63,691 nt of DNA from Acidobacteriota bacterium (GTDB taxonomy: Bacteria > Acidobacteriota > Vicinamibacteria > Vicinamibacterales > CAVVIG01). Each line of letters opens with the position of its first letter. Positions within the stretch are counted from its first letter, which is position 1. Below, in pieces: positions 41,960 through 49,727 of the stretch. The notes under the pieces are model-generated. The model was given only the letters and a program-made list of their open reading frames with translations. It ran no database searches and was not told the origin of the DNA. Location: the NCBI GenBank assembly GCA_003222535.1, contig QHWJ01000342.1:1-63691 (forward strand), written 5' to 3'. The position numbers were made by a program, and so were the translations under genes.

Positions 41960-41975
41960 GCGCCGATCGTTGGGC
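41875..41975 (+). other. Integron attC-like recombination site
   Basis: GCCTAAC at 41875-41881 fits R'' (RYYYAAC) and GTTGGGC at 41969-41975 fits R' (GTTRRRY). The inner arms AAGGCGCTGCGGCCGACGAG and CTCGCGGCTGAGCGCCGATC pair as an imperfect palindrome with unpaired bases, as attC folds on one strand. Length 101 bp is in the normal 57-141 range. No integrase gene is in the window. Confidence 0.7.
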
Positions 41976-42024
41976 CGGACTGGAAACGAACCACCAAGTT
42001 ACGGATCAAGGAACGCATGCAGGT

Positions 42025-42237
42025 ATGGCCGAAATAAAAGTGTTTTTCGATCGAGAGGGCGAGACGCTCACCGTCTGGTTCACGGAACGAACACGTGAAT
42101 ACGTTTGCGAGGAGACCGGGGAGGAAGTCGTCCTCATGAAGGATGCGTCTGGCCACGTCATCGGCTTTGAGAAGCTAAACTTCTCGATTGCGAAGTCTGA
42201 TTCCTTGCGGGTGGCTTTGGAAACGGCGCAAGCCTGA
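42025..42237 (+). CDS. DUF2283 family protein
   Basis: 70 residues: AEIKVFFDREGETLTVWFTE, then EETGEEVVLMKDASGHVIGF and EKLNFS, the DUF2283 pattern (a small protein often beside toxin-antitoxin genes). It lies between the attC at 41875-41975 and a half site at 42244, as a cassette would. Confidence 0.8.
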   Translation: MAEIKVFFDREGETLTVWFTERTREYVCEETGEEVVLMKDASGHVIGFEKLNFSIAKSDSLRVALETAQA

Positions 42238-42243
42238 CGGGCC

Positions 42244-42266
42244 GCCCAACACGCGACGTCAACGAG
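42244..42266 (+). other. Possible truncated attC (R'' side only)
   Basis: GCCCAACACGCGACGTCAAC matches R'' (RYYYAAC) and the start of an L'' arm, but no R' partner is found downstream, where the cytochrome gene ends at 42267. May mark the end of the cassette remnant. Confidence 0.35.
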
Positions 42267-44078
42267 CTACTGTCGATGGCAGGCACTGCACGCCCGGCCG
42301 ACCATCAAGCGCACCGCCGTCCCCCGGCCTGCCGGGAACTGGCCGGTCTCGCTTTTGTGACACTCCTTACAGGCGTACCGTCCGTGAAAACCGACGAAGA
42401 AGTCCTCCATCCCGCGGTGGGTATAGGTAGACATCGCGAACGTCGCGGTGTCGTGGCACGTCTGGCACTCCGCGTCAACCTGGCCCAGATGCGGATCCTT
42501 GTGACAGGCCTGACACCGGTTGTCGACGGGATGGAGCCGCATCGCGGTACCCGTTCCCGACGGGAACGCCCGCGTCTCGGTGAGATGACACTTCGCGCAT
42601 TCGGTCGACTGATGTTTCCCCGTCAGCGGGAACTGACTCCGCTCGTGTGAAAACCGGCCGGCCGCGAATTTGACGCCGTCGATCGCGTGGCAGCGTTCGC
42701 ACGCCAGGCCGACCTGGCCCAGGTGCACGTCGGCGTGGCACGAGGCGCATTCCATCAGAGGCGCTTTTGCAGGCACCGCCGCGCCAGGCGCCGTCGACGG
42801 CGAAGCGATCGCGGCAATGACCGCGCCCGACGCGCCCGTTCGGAACGGCTGCGGCATTTTTCCCGGAACGTGACACTTTTCACAGGCCACGTGTTCGTGC
42901 TGCCCGCCGAAGAAGTCGGGTGCGCGCGGATGCTTGAAGTCCTTGGCGCCGAAGGTCGTGGTCTTGTGGCACGACTCACAGACCCGACCGAACTCGCCTT
43001 TGTGCGGATCCTTGTCGCCATGACACGCGACGCACTCGCGCCGGGCGCCGCCGTAGTCCACCACTTTCCGTCCCAGCGGCACCTCGGGCGCGGAAATACC
43101 GGTGTGGCACTTGCGGCAGGCGACGCCTTCGTGCTTGCCGTCGAGCGCGAACGCCGTACGGCTGGCATGGTCGAACGCCGCTCCCTGAAACCCGGTCTCG
43201 GTGTGGCACACGCGGCAGTCTTCCTTCAGGCTGTCGCGATGCACGTTCACGTGGCAGGCTGAACACTGATTGAACCGCACCGGTTTGGTCATCGCCGCCG
43301 ACTGGTGACACTTCGCGCAGGTCACCTCGGCGTGCGCGCCGACCAGGGGGAAGTTCGTTTTCGAGTGGTCGACGCTGCGGGTGCCCCATTTCTCGGTCGT
43401 GTGACACGACGTGCAGGTCGCCGGGAATTTCTTGCCGTGCGGACTCTCGTGGCACGCCGAGCAGGTGCCGAACTCCATGCCACGAAAGGCGCTGGTCTTG
43501 TGACATTTCTCGCACTTCACTTCGCGATGCGCGCCGGTCAACTGGAAGCGAGCGCCCGTATGGTCGAACTGGCTGCGCGACTCCTTGAACGGAATTTTCG
43601 TCGAGTGACAGCGCGTGCAGTCGGTTCCGAGCGCGCCCTTGTGCACATCGGTATGGCACGAGCTGCACACGGGGCGCGCCTCGACAAACGATCGGGTCTT
43701 GTGGCAGGCCGCGCAGTTCGCCGCCGGCTTCGCATGCTGGCCGTCGAGCGCGAATCCGGTTTCTCCCGCATGATCGAAGGTCCGCGTGTCCATGTGACGC
43801 AGCTCGGCGTCGACGCCCGCGTGCTCGACGTGGCAGGACACGCACTCTTTCGCGGTCCGATGGACGCCCGTTCGCCTCGCGATGCGATCCGCGATCGGCT
43901 TGTGACAGCTCAGGCAACGCGCCGCCGCCACTCGCCGTCCGGCTTCGTGGCACCGCTGACAGTTCGCGCCGCCTTCGAGCGCACCATGGGCCCTGGCGAG
44001 CGGGCCTGGCGACAGGAGCTTACCGAGCTGGCCCGCACGAGCAGCAGACACGATACCGATCGTGATCGAAGCCACCAT
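42267..44078 (-). CDS. Exported 23-heme cytochrome c
   Basis: 603 residues from ATG at 44078. Signal peptide ALMVASITIGIVSAARAGQL-like (start MVASITIG). I count 23 CxxCH motifs (CQRCH, CLSCH, CVSCH, CAACH, CSSCH, CTRCH, CEKCH, CSACH, CTSCH, CAKCH, CSACH, CRVCH, CRKCH, CVACH, CESCH, CEKCH, CASCH, CERCH, CAKCH, CQACH, CQTCH, CKECH, CSACH). Repeating blocks of the form F-x-H-x-x-x-x-F-x-L-x-G-x-H-x-x-V-x-C-x-x-C-H (for example FDHASRTAFALDGKHEGVAC) are seen, so it grew by module duplication. Likely a periplasmic or outer-membrane electron carrier. No outer-membrane anchor motif (no lipobox) is visible. Confidence 0.93.
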   Translation of the reverse strand: MVASITIGIVSAARAGQLGKLLSPGPLARAHGALEGGANCQRCHEAGRRVAAARCLSCHKPIADRIARRTGVHRTAKECVSCHVEHAGVDAELRHMDTRTFDHAGETGFALDGQHAKPAANCAACHKTRSFVEARPVCSSCHTDVHKGALGTDCTRCHSTKIPFKESRSQFDHTGARFQLTGAHREVKCEKCHKTSAFRGMEFGTCSACHESPHGKKFPATCTSCHTTEKWGTRSVDHSKTNFPLVGAHAEVTCAKCHQSAAMTKPVRFNQCSACHVNVHRDSLKEDCRVCHTETGFQGAAFDHASRTAFALDGKHEGVACRKCHTGISAPEVPLGRKVVDYGGARRECVACHGDKDPHKGEFGRVCESCHKTTTFGAKDFKHPRAPDFFGGQHEHVACEKCHVPGKMPQPFRTGASGAVIAAIASPSTAPGAAVPAKAPLMECASCHADVHLGQVGLACERCHAIDGVKFAAGRFSHERSQFPLTGKHQSTECAKCHLTETRAFPSGTGTAMRLHPVDNRCQACHKDPHLGQVDAECQTCHDTATFAMSTYTHRGMEDFFVGFHGRYACKECHKSETGQFPAGRGTAVRLMVGRACSACHRQ

Positions 44079-44133
44079 CAGCGCCCGGACGGAAATCGTC
44101 CTCCACGCAGCCGAGGTTCGAACGCCGACGTCA

Positions 44134-44332
44134 GCAGTCCGTGGTGGGAGTCCGCCGCTGCACCGAGGGCGGCGATGCGCCCGGATGGCAAGGCGCGACG
44201 ACCGAGAATATCGGGAATATTTGAGAGAGGAGCAACGCAGCCAGACCCGGGGTCCCCAACGCGGCAGCCGCGTTGGGGTGGAGGAGGGATGCAGCGCCGG
44301 CCGAATGCAGGCGGACTCCCACCACGGGCTGC
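44134..44332. mobile_element. MITE-like element with 23-bp inverted ends
   Basis: GCAGTCCGTGGTGGGAGTCC and GCC (44134-44156) match the reverse complement of 44310-44332 with one mismatch. The 153 bp between contain a second perfect palindrome, CCCCAACGCGGC-A-GCCGCGTTGGGG (44254-44278). No ORF. The right end abuts the stop codon of the b-type cytochrome. No target-site duplication can be fixed with certainty. Confidence 0.6.
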
Positions 44333-45094
44333 TAGTCCATGAACGGCACATATCCCATGTACATGGTAACGGCAACGTGCATGAGAACGATGACGAACAT
44401 GATGTAGACGAGCGGCATGTGGAAGACATGCCACAGGTCGAACAGCGTCTTGGTCTAACGAAGGAGCACCGTGCGGCGGCGCCACCCGGCGCTCGAACGC
44501 CTCGATGTCCGCCAGCAGCTTCTCGGGTAGCGCGGCGGCAGACAGTTCCCGGCTGAGCTGAAGCGCCCGCTCGTCCAGCTCGGCTTGCGTCAGCTCGTGA
44601 CCGCGGATGCTCCGCGGGATTCGTACGAAGAGATACCGGCCCACGAAGCCGGACAGCACGACGACGACCATCGACCAGTACGCGGCGGACACGATGCCGT
44701 TGAACTTGAACGCGGTGTGGAACGTGACGAGCACGGGCCCGAAGATGCCGCAGAACACATGGACCTCGAGCCAGGTCTTGAGGCTGCCGGCGTCGCGGAA
44801 CCGGCGCACTTTCTTGCGCACCGAATAGGCGATAGGGACCAGCATCAGCACGAAGCCGCCGACACCGAACAGATGCCCCACGCGTCCGGCGGGGCGCAGC
44901 ACCTGGTGCGCGCTCGTATACCCGCGCACGGCGGCGGGGGTCGTGTAGTAGGTCCAGCCGTCCAGCCCGACGAGGACGAAGGCCGCGAATATCACGACCG
45001 CGATGGCGCACAGGACCAGCACGTTGCCGAGTGCTTTCACCGGCATCAAGGAGGCAGCCACTGCTGGCGGCTGGTGAGACGGAGTCGCGCTCAT
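44332..45094 (-). pseudogene. b-type membrane cytochrome, frameshifted near its end
   Basis: From ATG at 45094: helices VLVLCAIAVVIFAAFVLVGL, GHLFGVGGFVLMLVPIAYSV, LEVHVFCGIFGPVLVTFHTA (histidines for heme b), SAAYWSMVVVVLSGFVGRYL. The frame opens on to ...EAFERRVAPPHGAPSL; the next expected helix, TLFDLWHVFHMPLVYIMFVI then VLMHVAVTMYMGYVPFMD and TAG at 44332, is in another frame. One indel near 44450-44465 separates them. Either a recent mutation or a sequencing error; everything else is conserved. It would pass electrons from the flavoprotein (45153-46559) towards the c-type cytochromes. Confidence 0.8.
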
Positions 45095-45152
45095 CGTTTG
45101 CCGGGCTCGCGGCCCGTGGTGAAGGTCCCACGGGCTGCGAGCATCGAGGAAA

Positions 45153-46559
45153 TCAGGCGTCGATCGTGCAGTCGCTCTTGATTTTGGTCACGCACGCCAG
45201 CACGAAGCCGTCCTGGCGGTCCTGCTCGTCGAGCATCTGTGACGCGCATTGTACGTCGCCGCTCAGCACCTGTGTGCGGCACGTCCCGCACACGCCCGCG
45301 CGGCACAACGACGGAATGGCGACCCCGCAGGCCTCCGCAGCCTCGAGCATCGTCTGATTGGCCTCGACCGTCGTCGCCGACCCGCTGCGTTCGAAACGTA
45401 AACCGTGGGCCACGGCCTCCTGGGCTGGTGACGCTTCCACGGGCGGCGGTCCCCCGGCACTGGCCGCAACCGCAGCTTGGAAGATCTCGAAGCTGATCTG
45501 CGGTTTCGGAACGCCCATCTTCGCCAGCAGCGCTGTCGTTGCGTCGAGCATCGGCGGCGGTCCGCAGAGCAGACAGACGGCGTGGACGATGTCGGGCGCT
45601 CCCGTGGTGAGAAGCTCCTCGTTGATCCGGCCAGGGAAGAACTCGGGGCCGGCGGGGCCGTCGCTGATCGCGACGAATGCCCGGAACTGGCGGTGGCGGC
45701 GAGCGAGCATCTGAATCTCGTCGCAGAACGCGACGTCCTCGACGGTTCGCACCGCGTAGAAGAGCGTGACGGGACGGGTCGGCTCCGCGTCGATCGCGTG
45801 GCGCAGCATGGACATCAGCGGCGTGATGCCGACGCCACCGGCGATGAGGACGATCGGCCGATCCTCGCCGGCCGGGTAGAAAAATGCGCCGCCGGGAGGT
45901 CGGACCGACAAGGTCGCGCCTGGTCGAACCGTGGCATGCAGCGCGCCCGAGACGAGACCGATCCGTTTCACCGTGATCTCGAGATGGCCTTGCGCACCTG
46001 GTGGCGAGCTGATCGAGTAGCACCTTACGTGTTCCTTGCCGTCGGCACGAACGCGGATGGTGAGAAACTGTCCCGCCTTGAACTCGAATCCTTCCGGTCG
46101 AGCCATCCGGAACGTCCGGACGTCCGGTGTTTCGTCGAAGACCGCCAGGACGGGCGTTTTCACGAATTCATGCGTCCGGCGGGCCGGCTCAACCGGCTTG
46201 CGCGCCATTTGTGCCATCCCGCCGGGCCGCGGCGCGGCGGCGGAAGCCGGAGCAGCAGCGGGCTTCGGAGTCTTCGCGGCCGGGGCTGGCAGGAGTTGCT
46301 CGCAGGCGGCAAACCACCCGACGTGCACGACGAATCCGATGACGAGCCCCAGCAGAGACGATATGAGCCACGGTGACCCGGCGAACAGAACCGAAACGAA
46401 TGTGACGAAACTGTAAGCGGCTGCCGGACTGCGATGCGCACGCAGAACGACCAGGGCGAGATGAATCGTCGTGACAAACGCGAGAATGGGCGGCGCCGCC
46501 GAGTAAACGAAAAATATGGGGAGCATTTTCGCTGATCTCAGAACGTCGGACAGCCGCAC
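45153..46559 (-). CDS. Membrane-anchored flavin reductase with 2Fe-2S ferredoxin domain
   Basis: 468 residues from GTG at 46559 (an ATG at 46526 is also possible). Three helices at the start (FFVYSAAPPILAFVTTIHLA; LISSLLGLVIGFVVHVGWFA), an Ala/Pro linker, then FAD domain (VRCYSISSPPG, RxYS motif), NAD domain (IVLIAGGVGITPLMSML; CLLCGPPPML) and a plant-type ferredoxin end CGVAIPSLCRAGVCGTCRTQ with a fourth Cys in SQMLDEQD-x-...-LACV. Would take electrons from NAD(P)H into the b-type cytochrome encoded next to it. Divergent from the NHL/cytochrome operon. Confidence 0.9.
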   Translation of the reverse strand: MRLSDVLRSAKMLPIFFVYSAAPPILAFVTTIHLALVVLRAHRSPAAAYSFVTFVSVLFAGSPWLISSLLGLVIGFVVHVGWFAACEQLLPAPAAKTPKPAAAPASAAAPRPGGMAQMARKPVEPARRTHEFVKTPVLAVFDETPDVRTFRMARPEGFEFKAGQFLTIRVRADGKEHVRCYSISSPPGAQGHLEITVKRIGLVSGALHATVRPGATLSVRPPGGAFFYPAGEDRPIVLIAGGVGITPLMSMLRHAIDAEPTRPVTLFYAVRTVEDVAFCDEIQMLARRHRQFRAFVAISDGPAGPEFFPGRINEELLTTGAPDIVHAVCLLCGPPPMLDATTALLAKMGVPKPQISFEIFQAAVAASAGGPPPVEASPAQEAVAHGLRFERSGSATTVEANQTMLEAAEACGVAIPSLCRAGVCGTCRTQVLSGDVQCASQMLDEQDRQDGFVLACVTKIKSDCTIDA

Positions 46560-46703
46560 GATTCTGTGGCGGCCTGTCGACGATCACACTTCGGAACGCA
46601 GTGCAAGGGCAATACCGCGACACTGTCGACGTTTCGGAACCGAAGATGTCGTGCGACGACGATTTCTGTAATCGGGCGCCGCCGATTCGTGACGACTCCG
46701 GCG

Positions 46704-46759
46704 GGAGACCGGGGACGCGTAGTCCTTGGAAAACGGCGGGTTACGCGAATCCCGTCTCC
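46704..46759 (+). promoter_or_regulatory. Leader hairpin upstream of the electron-transfer operon
   Basis: GGAGAC/GTCTCC, GGG/CCC and CGCGTA/TACGCG pair in nested order across 46704-46759, with GTCCTTGGAAAACGGCGGG in the loop. It lies within the 243-bp divergent region, ~45 bp before the NHL gene ATG. Two copies of GTCGACG...TTCGGAAC at about 46577-46600 and 46624-46640 are further possible sites. Confidence 0.4.
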
Positions 46760-46802
46760 GCTGAGCTTGGCTGCGGCCCCGTTGTTGCGGAACCCGGCCG
46801 CC

Positions 46803-47918
46803 ATGACCGTCACGCGAACGTGCTCGAAGACGCTGCTCCGGATCATGGCGACGATGGCGTGCGTCCTTGTCGGTGCCCAGGCCGGGATGCTGGCTACATC
46901 GAAGAAGAAGGCCGTAAAAGGAAAGAGCACCGAGGCGGCGCCCCAACTCGCCTGGCCGCTCGCGCCGGAAGAAGCGAGGATCCGTTACGTCACTACCTAT
47001 CGTGGTGTCGACGATTTCAAGCCTGCGAAGAAGCCGTCGAGATTCCTGAAGGCGCTGCTCGGCGCGGAAGATCCAGGCAGTCAGCCGTCCGACTGGATGA
47101 TGAAGCCGTACGGGGTCGCCGTCTCTCCTGAGGGCCGGTTGTACGTCGCTGACACGGCTGCACGCCGCGTGTTCTCCTTCGACGTGGACGCGAAGACCGT
47201 GAGCTTCGTCGGTGAGAGCGGCGCCGTCCGCCTCACCAAGCCCATTGGCGTTGCGGTCGACGATCGAGGCACGGTCTTCGTTGCGGACGGCACGCTGAAG
47301 CGGGTGTTCGGGTATGGGCCGGCTGGAAACCTTCTGATTGCGATCGGCCACGACGGTGAACTGGCGAGCCCGTCGGGCCTCGCGGTCGACCGCGTGAACA
47401 GACGCGTGTACGTCGCCGATGCGACCAAGCATCAGGTGTTGAGCTATTCGACTGAGGATGGCGCGCTGCGCCGGACGATCGGGCGACGCGGATCGGAGCC
47501 CGGCGAGTTCAACTTTCCGACGAACTTGACCGTCGACGCCCGCGGACAGCTCTACGTGGCGGACACGCTGAATTTTCGCATCCAGATCTTCAACGCGGAC
47601 GGCGAATTCGTGAAGACGTTCGGCACCCAGGGTGATACGCCCGGCAGCTTCAACCGGCCGAAGGGCGTTGCCGTCGACAGCGAAGGACACATCTACGTCA
47701 TGGACGCGTCCTACAACAACTTTCAGATTTTCGACGGGGACGGGAAACTGCTTCTGTTCGTCGGCGCGGGCGGACGCAACCCAGGAGAGTTCTTTCTGCC
47801 GGCCGGCCTCTACATCGACGAGCGCGACCGCCTCTATATCGCGGACCAGGGCAATTCCCGGGTTCAAGTCTTTCAATATCTGCGGGCGGGCGCCGTCCGG
47901 GCCGCGGAACAGGAGTGA
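46803..47918 (+). CDS. Exported NHL-repeat beta-propeller protein (first copy)
   Basis: 371 residues from ATG at 46803; signal peptide RIMATMACVLVGAQAGMLA. Six NHL blades, for example MKPYGVAVSPEGRLYVADTA, TKPIGVAVDDRGTVFVADGT, FNFPTNLTVDARGQLYVADT, FNRPKGVAVDSEGHIYVMDA, FFLPAGLYIDERDRLYIADQ. First gene of the plus-strand operon, 8 bp before the tetraheme cytochrome. NHL proteins recur in porin-cytochrome and cytochrome-filament gene clusters. Confidence 0.92.
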   Translation: MTVTRTCSKTLLRIMATMACVLVGAQAGMLATSKKKAVKGKSTEAAPQLAWPLAPEEARIRYVTTYRGVDDFKPAKKPSRFLKALLGAEDPGSQPSDWMMKPYGVAVSPEGRLYVADTAARRVFSFDVDAKTVSFVGESGAVRLTKPIGVAVDDRGTVFVADGTLKRVFGYGPAGNLLIAIGHDGELASPSGLAVDRVNRRVYVADATKHQVLSYSTEDGALRRTIGRRGSEPGEFNFPTNLTVDARGQLYVADTLNFRIQIFNADGEFVKTFGTQGDTPGSFNRPKGVAVDSEGHIYVMDASYNNFQIFDGDGKLLLFVGAGGRNPGEFFLPAGLYIDERDRLYIADQGNSRVQVFQYLRAGAVRAAEQE

Positions 47919-47926
47919 CCGATCAC

Positions 47927-48697
47927 ATGAAGAAGACCTTTTTGTTTGCCGCGGCAATCGTTCTGGCCGCGGCCTCGACCAGTAATGCGCAGTTCACGGC
48001 AACAATCGCCGGAGGGCCGCACGATCTCAGCAACGGTTCGGCGGTGCGCAACAGCGACGCCGCGATCAACGGGCAGACCTGCGTCTTCTGTCACGTGCCG
48101 CACGGCGGATCCCCGAGCCTGCCGCTGTGGAACAGGGCCAATCCGACGGGTGCGGCGTATCAGGTGTACGCCAGCTCGTCGATGACCGGGGTCGCCACCG
48201 GGGCCGGGATCGCCTCGGGCATCTCCGGTGCGTGCATGAGCTGCCACGACGGCACGATTGCCGTGGATGTCGTCACGAACGTGAATGGGTTGCCCTTCGG
48301 AACGGGAACCACGGGCGGCACCGTCGCCTTCACGGCCGGACCGAACAGGAAAGGGACCTACTCGAACGGCACCGGCGGCTCGGCCAACCTCATGAGCGGA
48401 GGCTCGCCCTTTATCGGATCGGATCTCCGGAACGATCACCCGGTTGCAATTGTCTACCAGACCGTCCAAACGGCGGATCCGGGCCACTACCTGCCGGTGA
48501 CGCAGGTCGGCGCGAAAATCTATATCAACGGCGCCGCCGGGCAGCTTCCGCTCTATGGCACCTCCACCGCCAACGCGACCGTGGAGTGCTCCAGCTGTCA
48601 CGACTCGCACAACAACTCCCTCAACGGAACCAGTGGTGGCTTTCTTCGCATGGCGAACACGGGAAGCCAGATGTGCAAGACCTGCCACAACAAATAG
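47927..48697 (+). CDS. OmcE-like exported tetraheme cytochrome c
   Basis: 256 residues. Signal peptide MKKTFLFAAAIVLAAASTSN-A, cleavage near residue 21. Four CxxCH: CVFCH 52-56, CMSCH 103-107, CSSCH 221-225, CKTCH 250-254. Extra histidines at 32, 59, 171, 187 and 228 are enough for bis-His ligation of all four hemes. The layout H-D/N-L-S ... C-x-x-C-H-x-P-H, PLWNRANP, SCHDGTIAVD, LRNDHPVAIVY, VECSSCHDSHNN, FLR, and a final CxxCH at the C-terminus matches my recollection of the OmcE-type extracellular tetraheme cytochromes that polymerise into filaments. Neighbouring NHL, PpiC and barrel genes fit that context. Polymerisation is inference. Confidence 0.82.
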   Translation: MKKTFLFAAAIVLAAASTSNAQFTATIAGGPHDLSNGSAVRNSDAAINGQTCVFCHVPHGGSPSLPLWNRANPTGAAYQVYASSSMTGVATGAGIASGISGACMSCHDGTIAVDVVTNVNGLPFGTGTTGGTVAFTAGPNRKGTYSNGTGGSANLMSGGSPFIGSDLRNDHPVAIVYQTVQTADPGHYLPVTQVGAKIYINGAAGQLPLYGTSTANATVECSSCHDSHNNSLNGTSGGFLRMANTGSQMCKTCHNK

Positions 48698-48707
48698 CCC
48701 GCTGAAA

Positions 48708-49727
48708 ATGAAAATACTCAGCCTCCTCCTTGCATCGCTAGCCGTGTGTCTGGCCGCATCGGCGGCCGAACAGGCCGTGCCGCCGCCCGGACGGGCCATG
48801 CCGTCGCATGCGGTCGCCGGGCCGGTCCGCCCACCCGCCCACGAAGTCGTCCGTGTCAACGGCGTGCCGCTCATGAGCGGCCGGCTCGACGCGGCCGTCA
48901 ACTCACTGATCCCGGCGGAGTCGTTCCACCGCAACGTGAGCGCCGAGAAGATGGAGACATTGCGGCAGCGGGCACTCCAGACGCTCGTCGACGACGAGCT
49001 GAAGTACCAGGACGGCGTGCGCCGAATGGTCAAGGCGTCTGGCGCGGAAGTCGAGACCGCGCTGGCGCAGGCCGCGAAGAGGTACGGCGGGCGGCGCACC
49101 TTCGAAGACGCGCTCGGTCAGGCCGGTGCCTCGATGGCCGACACACGCCGGGAGATCCGGCGGACGATCACGATTCAGAAAGTCTCCGCCCGCACGGTCG
49201 GCACCAGATGCGAAGTGAGCCGGGACGAAGCCGCGCGCTTTTTCAGGGCGAACCCGGACCGGTTCGTCGAACCCGAACAGCTCCACATCTACGCGATCAC
49301 GGTGGGCGTGGATCCGAGCAGTACCGCACAACAGTGGTCCGACGCCAGGTCTCGAGCCGCGACAGCGCGGGCCGAGCTCGGGGCCGGCGCTTCCTTCGAG
49401 GACATGGCACTGAAGTATTCAACCGACCCGAGCAGAACCACAGGCGGCGATATGGGACTGGTCCATCGAGGCAGTCTCAGCGACACGTTCGAGCAGGTCG
49501 CGAGAGATCTGCCGCTCGGACGACCCAGCGACGTCATCGAGACGTTGTACGGGTACCACATCGTTCGCGTATCCGAGGTCCGTCCCCCGCAGAAGAAAAC
49601 GTTCGGCGAAGTGGCGACGGGCCTCCGCAAGGACCTGACAGCAAAGCGCTGCACGGACCTGAACGATGCGTGGGTGTCCGGACTCCGTGCCCGGGCGACC
49701 GTCGTCTTCCCGGAGCCGGGGCGATGA
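48708..49727 (+). CDS. Exported PpiC/SurA-type peptidyl-prolyl isomerase
   Basis: 339 residues from ATG at 48708. Signal peptide KILSLLLASLAVCLAASAA; SurA-like N-terminal helices (VVRVNGVPLMSGRLDAAVNS; LQTLVDDELKYQDG); one parvulin domain at about 215-310 (LHIYAITVGVD, ASFEDMALKYSTDPSRTTGG, DMGLVHRGSLSDTFEQVARD, LYGYHIVRVSEVRPP). Probably folds or escorts the barrel or the cytochromes of this operon. Overlaps the barrel gene by 4 bp. Confidence 0.92.
   Translation: MKILSLLLASLAVCLAASAAEQAVPPPGRAMPSHAVAGPVRPPAHEVVRVNGVPLMSGRLDAAVNSLIPAESFHRNVSAEKMETLRQRALQTLVDDELKYQDGVRRMVKASGAEVETALAQAAKRYGGRRTFEDALGQAGASMADTRREIRRTITIQKVSARTVGTRCEVSRDEAARFFRANPDRFVEPEQLHIYAITVGVDPSSTAQQWSDARSRAATARAELGAGASFEDMALKYSTDPSRTTGGDMGLVHRGSLSDTFEQVARDLPLGRPSDVIETLYGYHIVRVSEVRPPQKKTFGEVATGLRKDLTAKRCTDLNDAWVSGLRARATVVFPEPGR

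Noticed and set aside
44079-44331. Full insertion sequence
   Set aside because: Inverted ends are present but there is no transposase ORF, so only a MITE-like label is used.
42267-45131. One 954-residue fusion of a membrane domain with the 23-heme cytochrome
   Set aside because: The first ~350 residues are out-of-frame readings of the b-type cytochrome and the MITE-like element; a proper start with signal peptide exists at 44078.
46560-46802. GEMM (cyclic dinucleotide) riboswitch
   Set aside because: The conserved GEMM core (GGCAAACC, GAAA tetraloop, ACGCAAAGCC) is not present, although a hairpin is.
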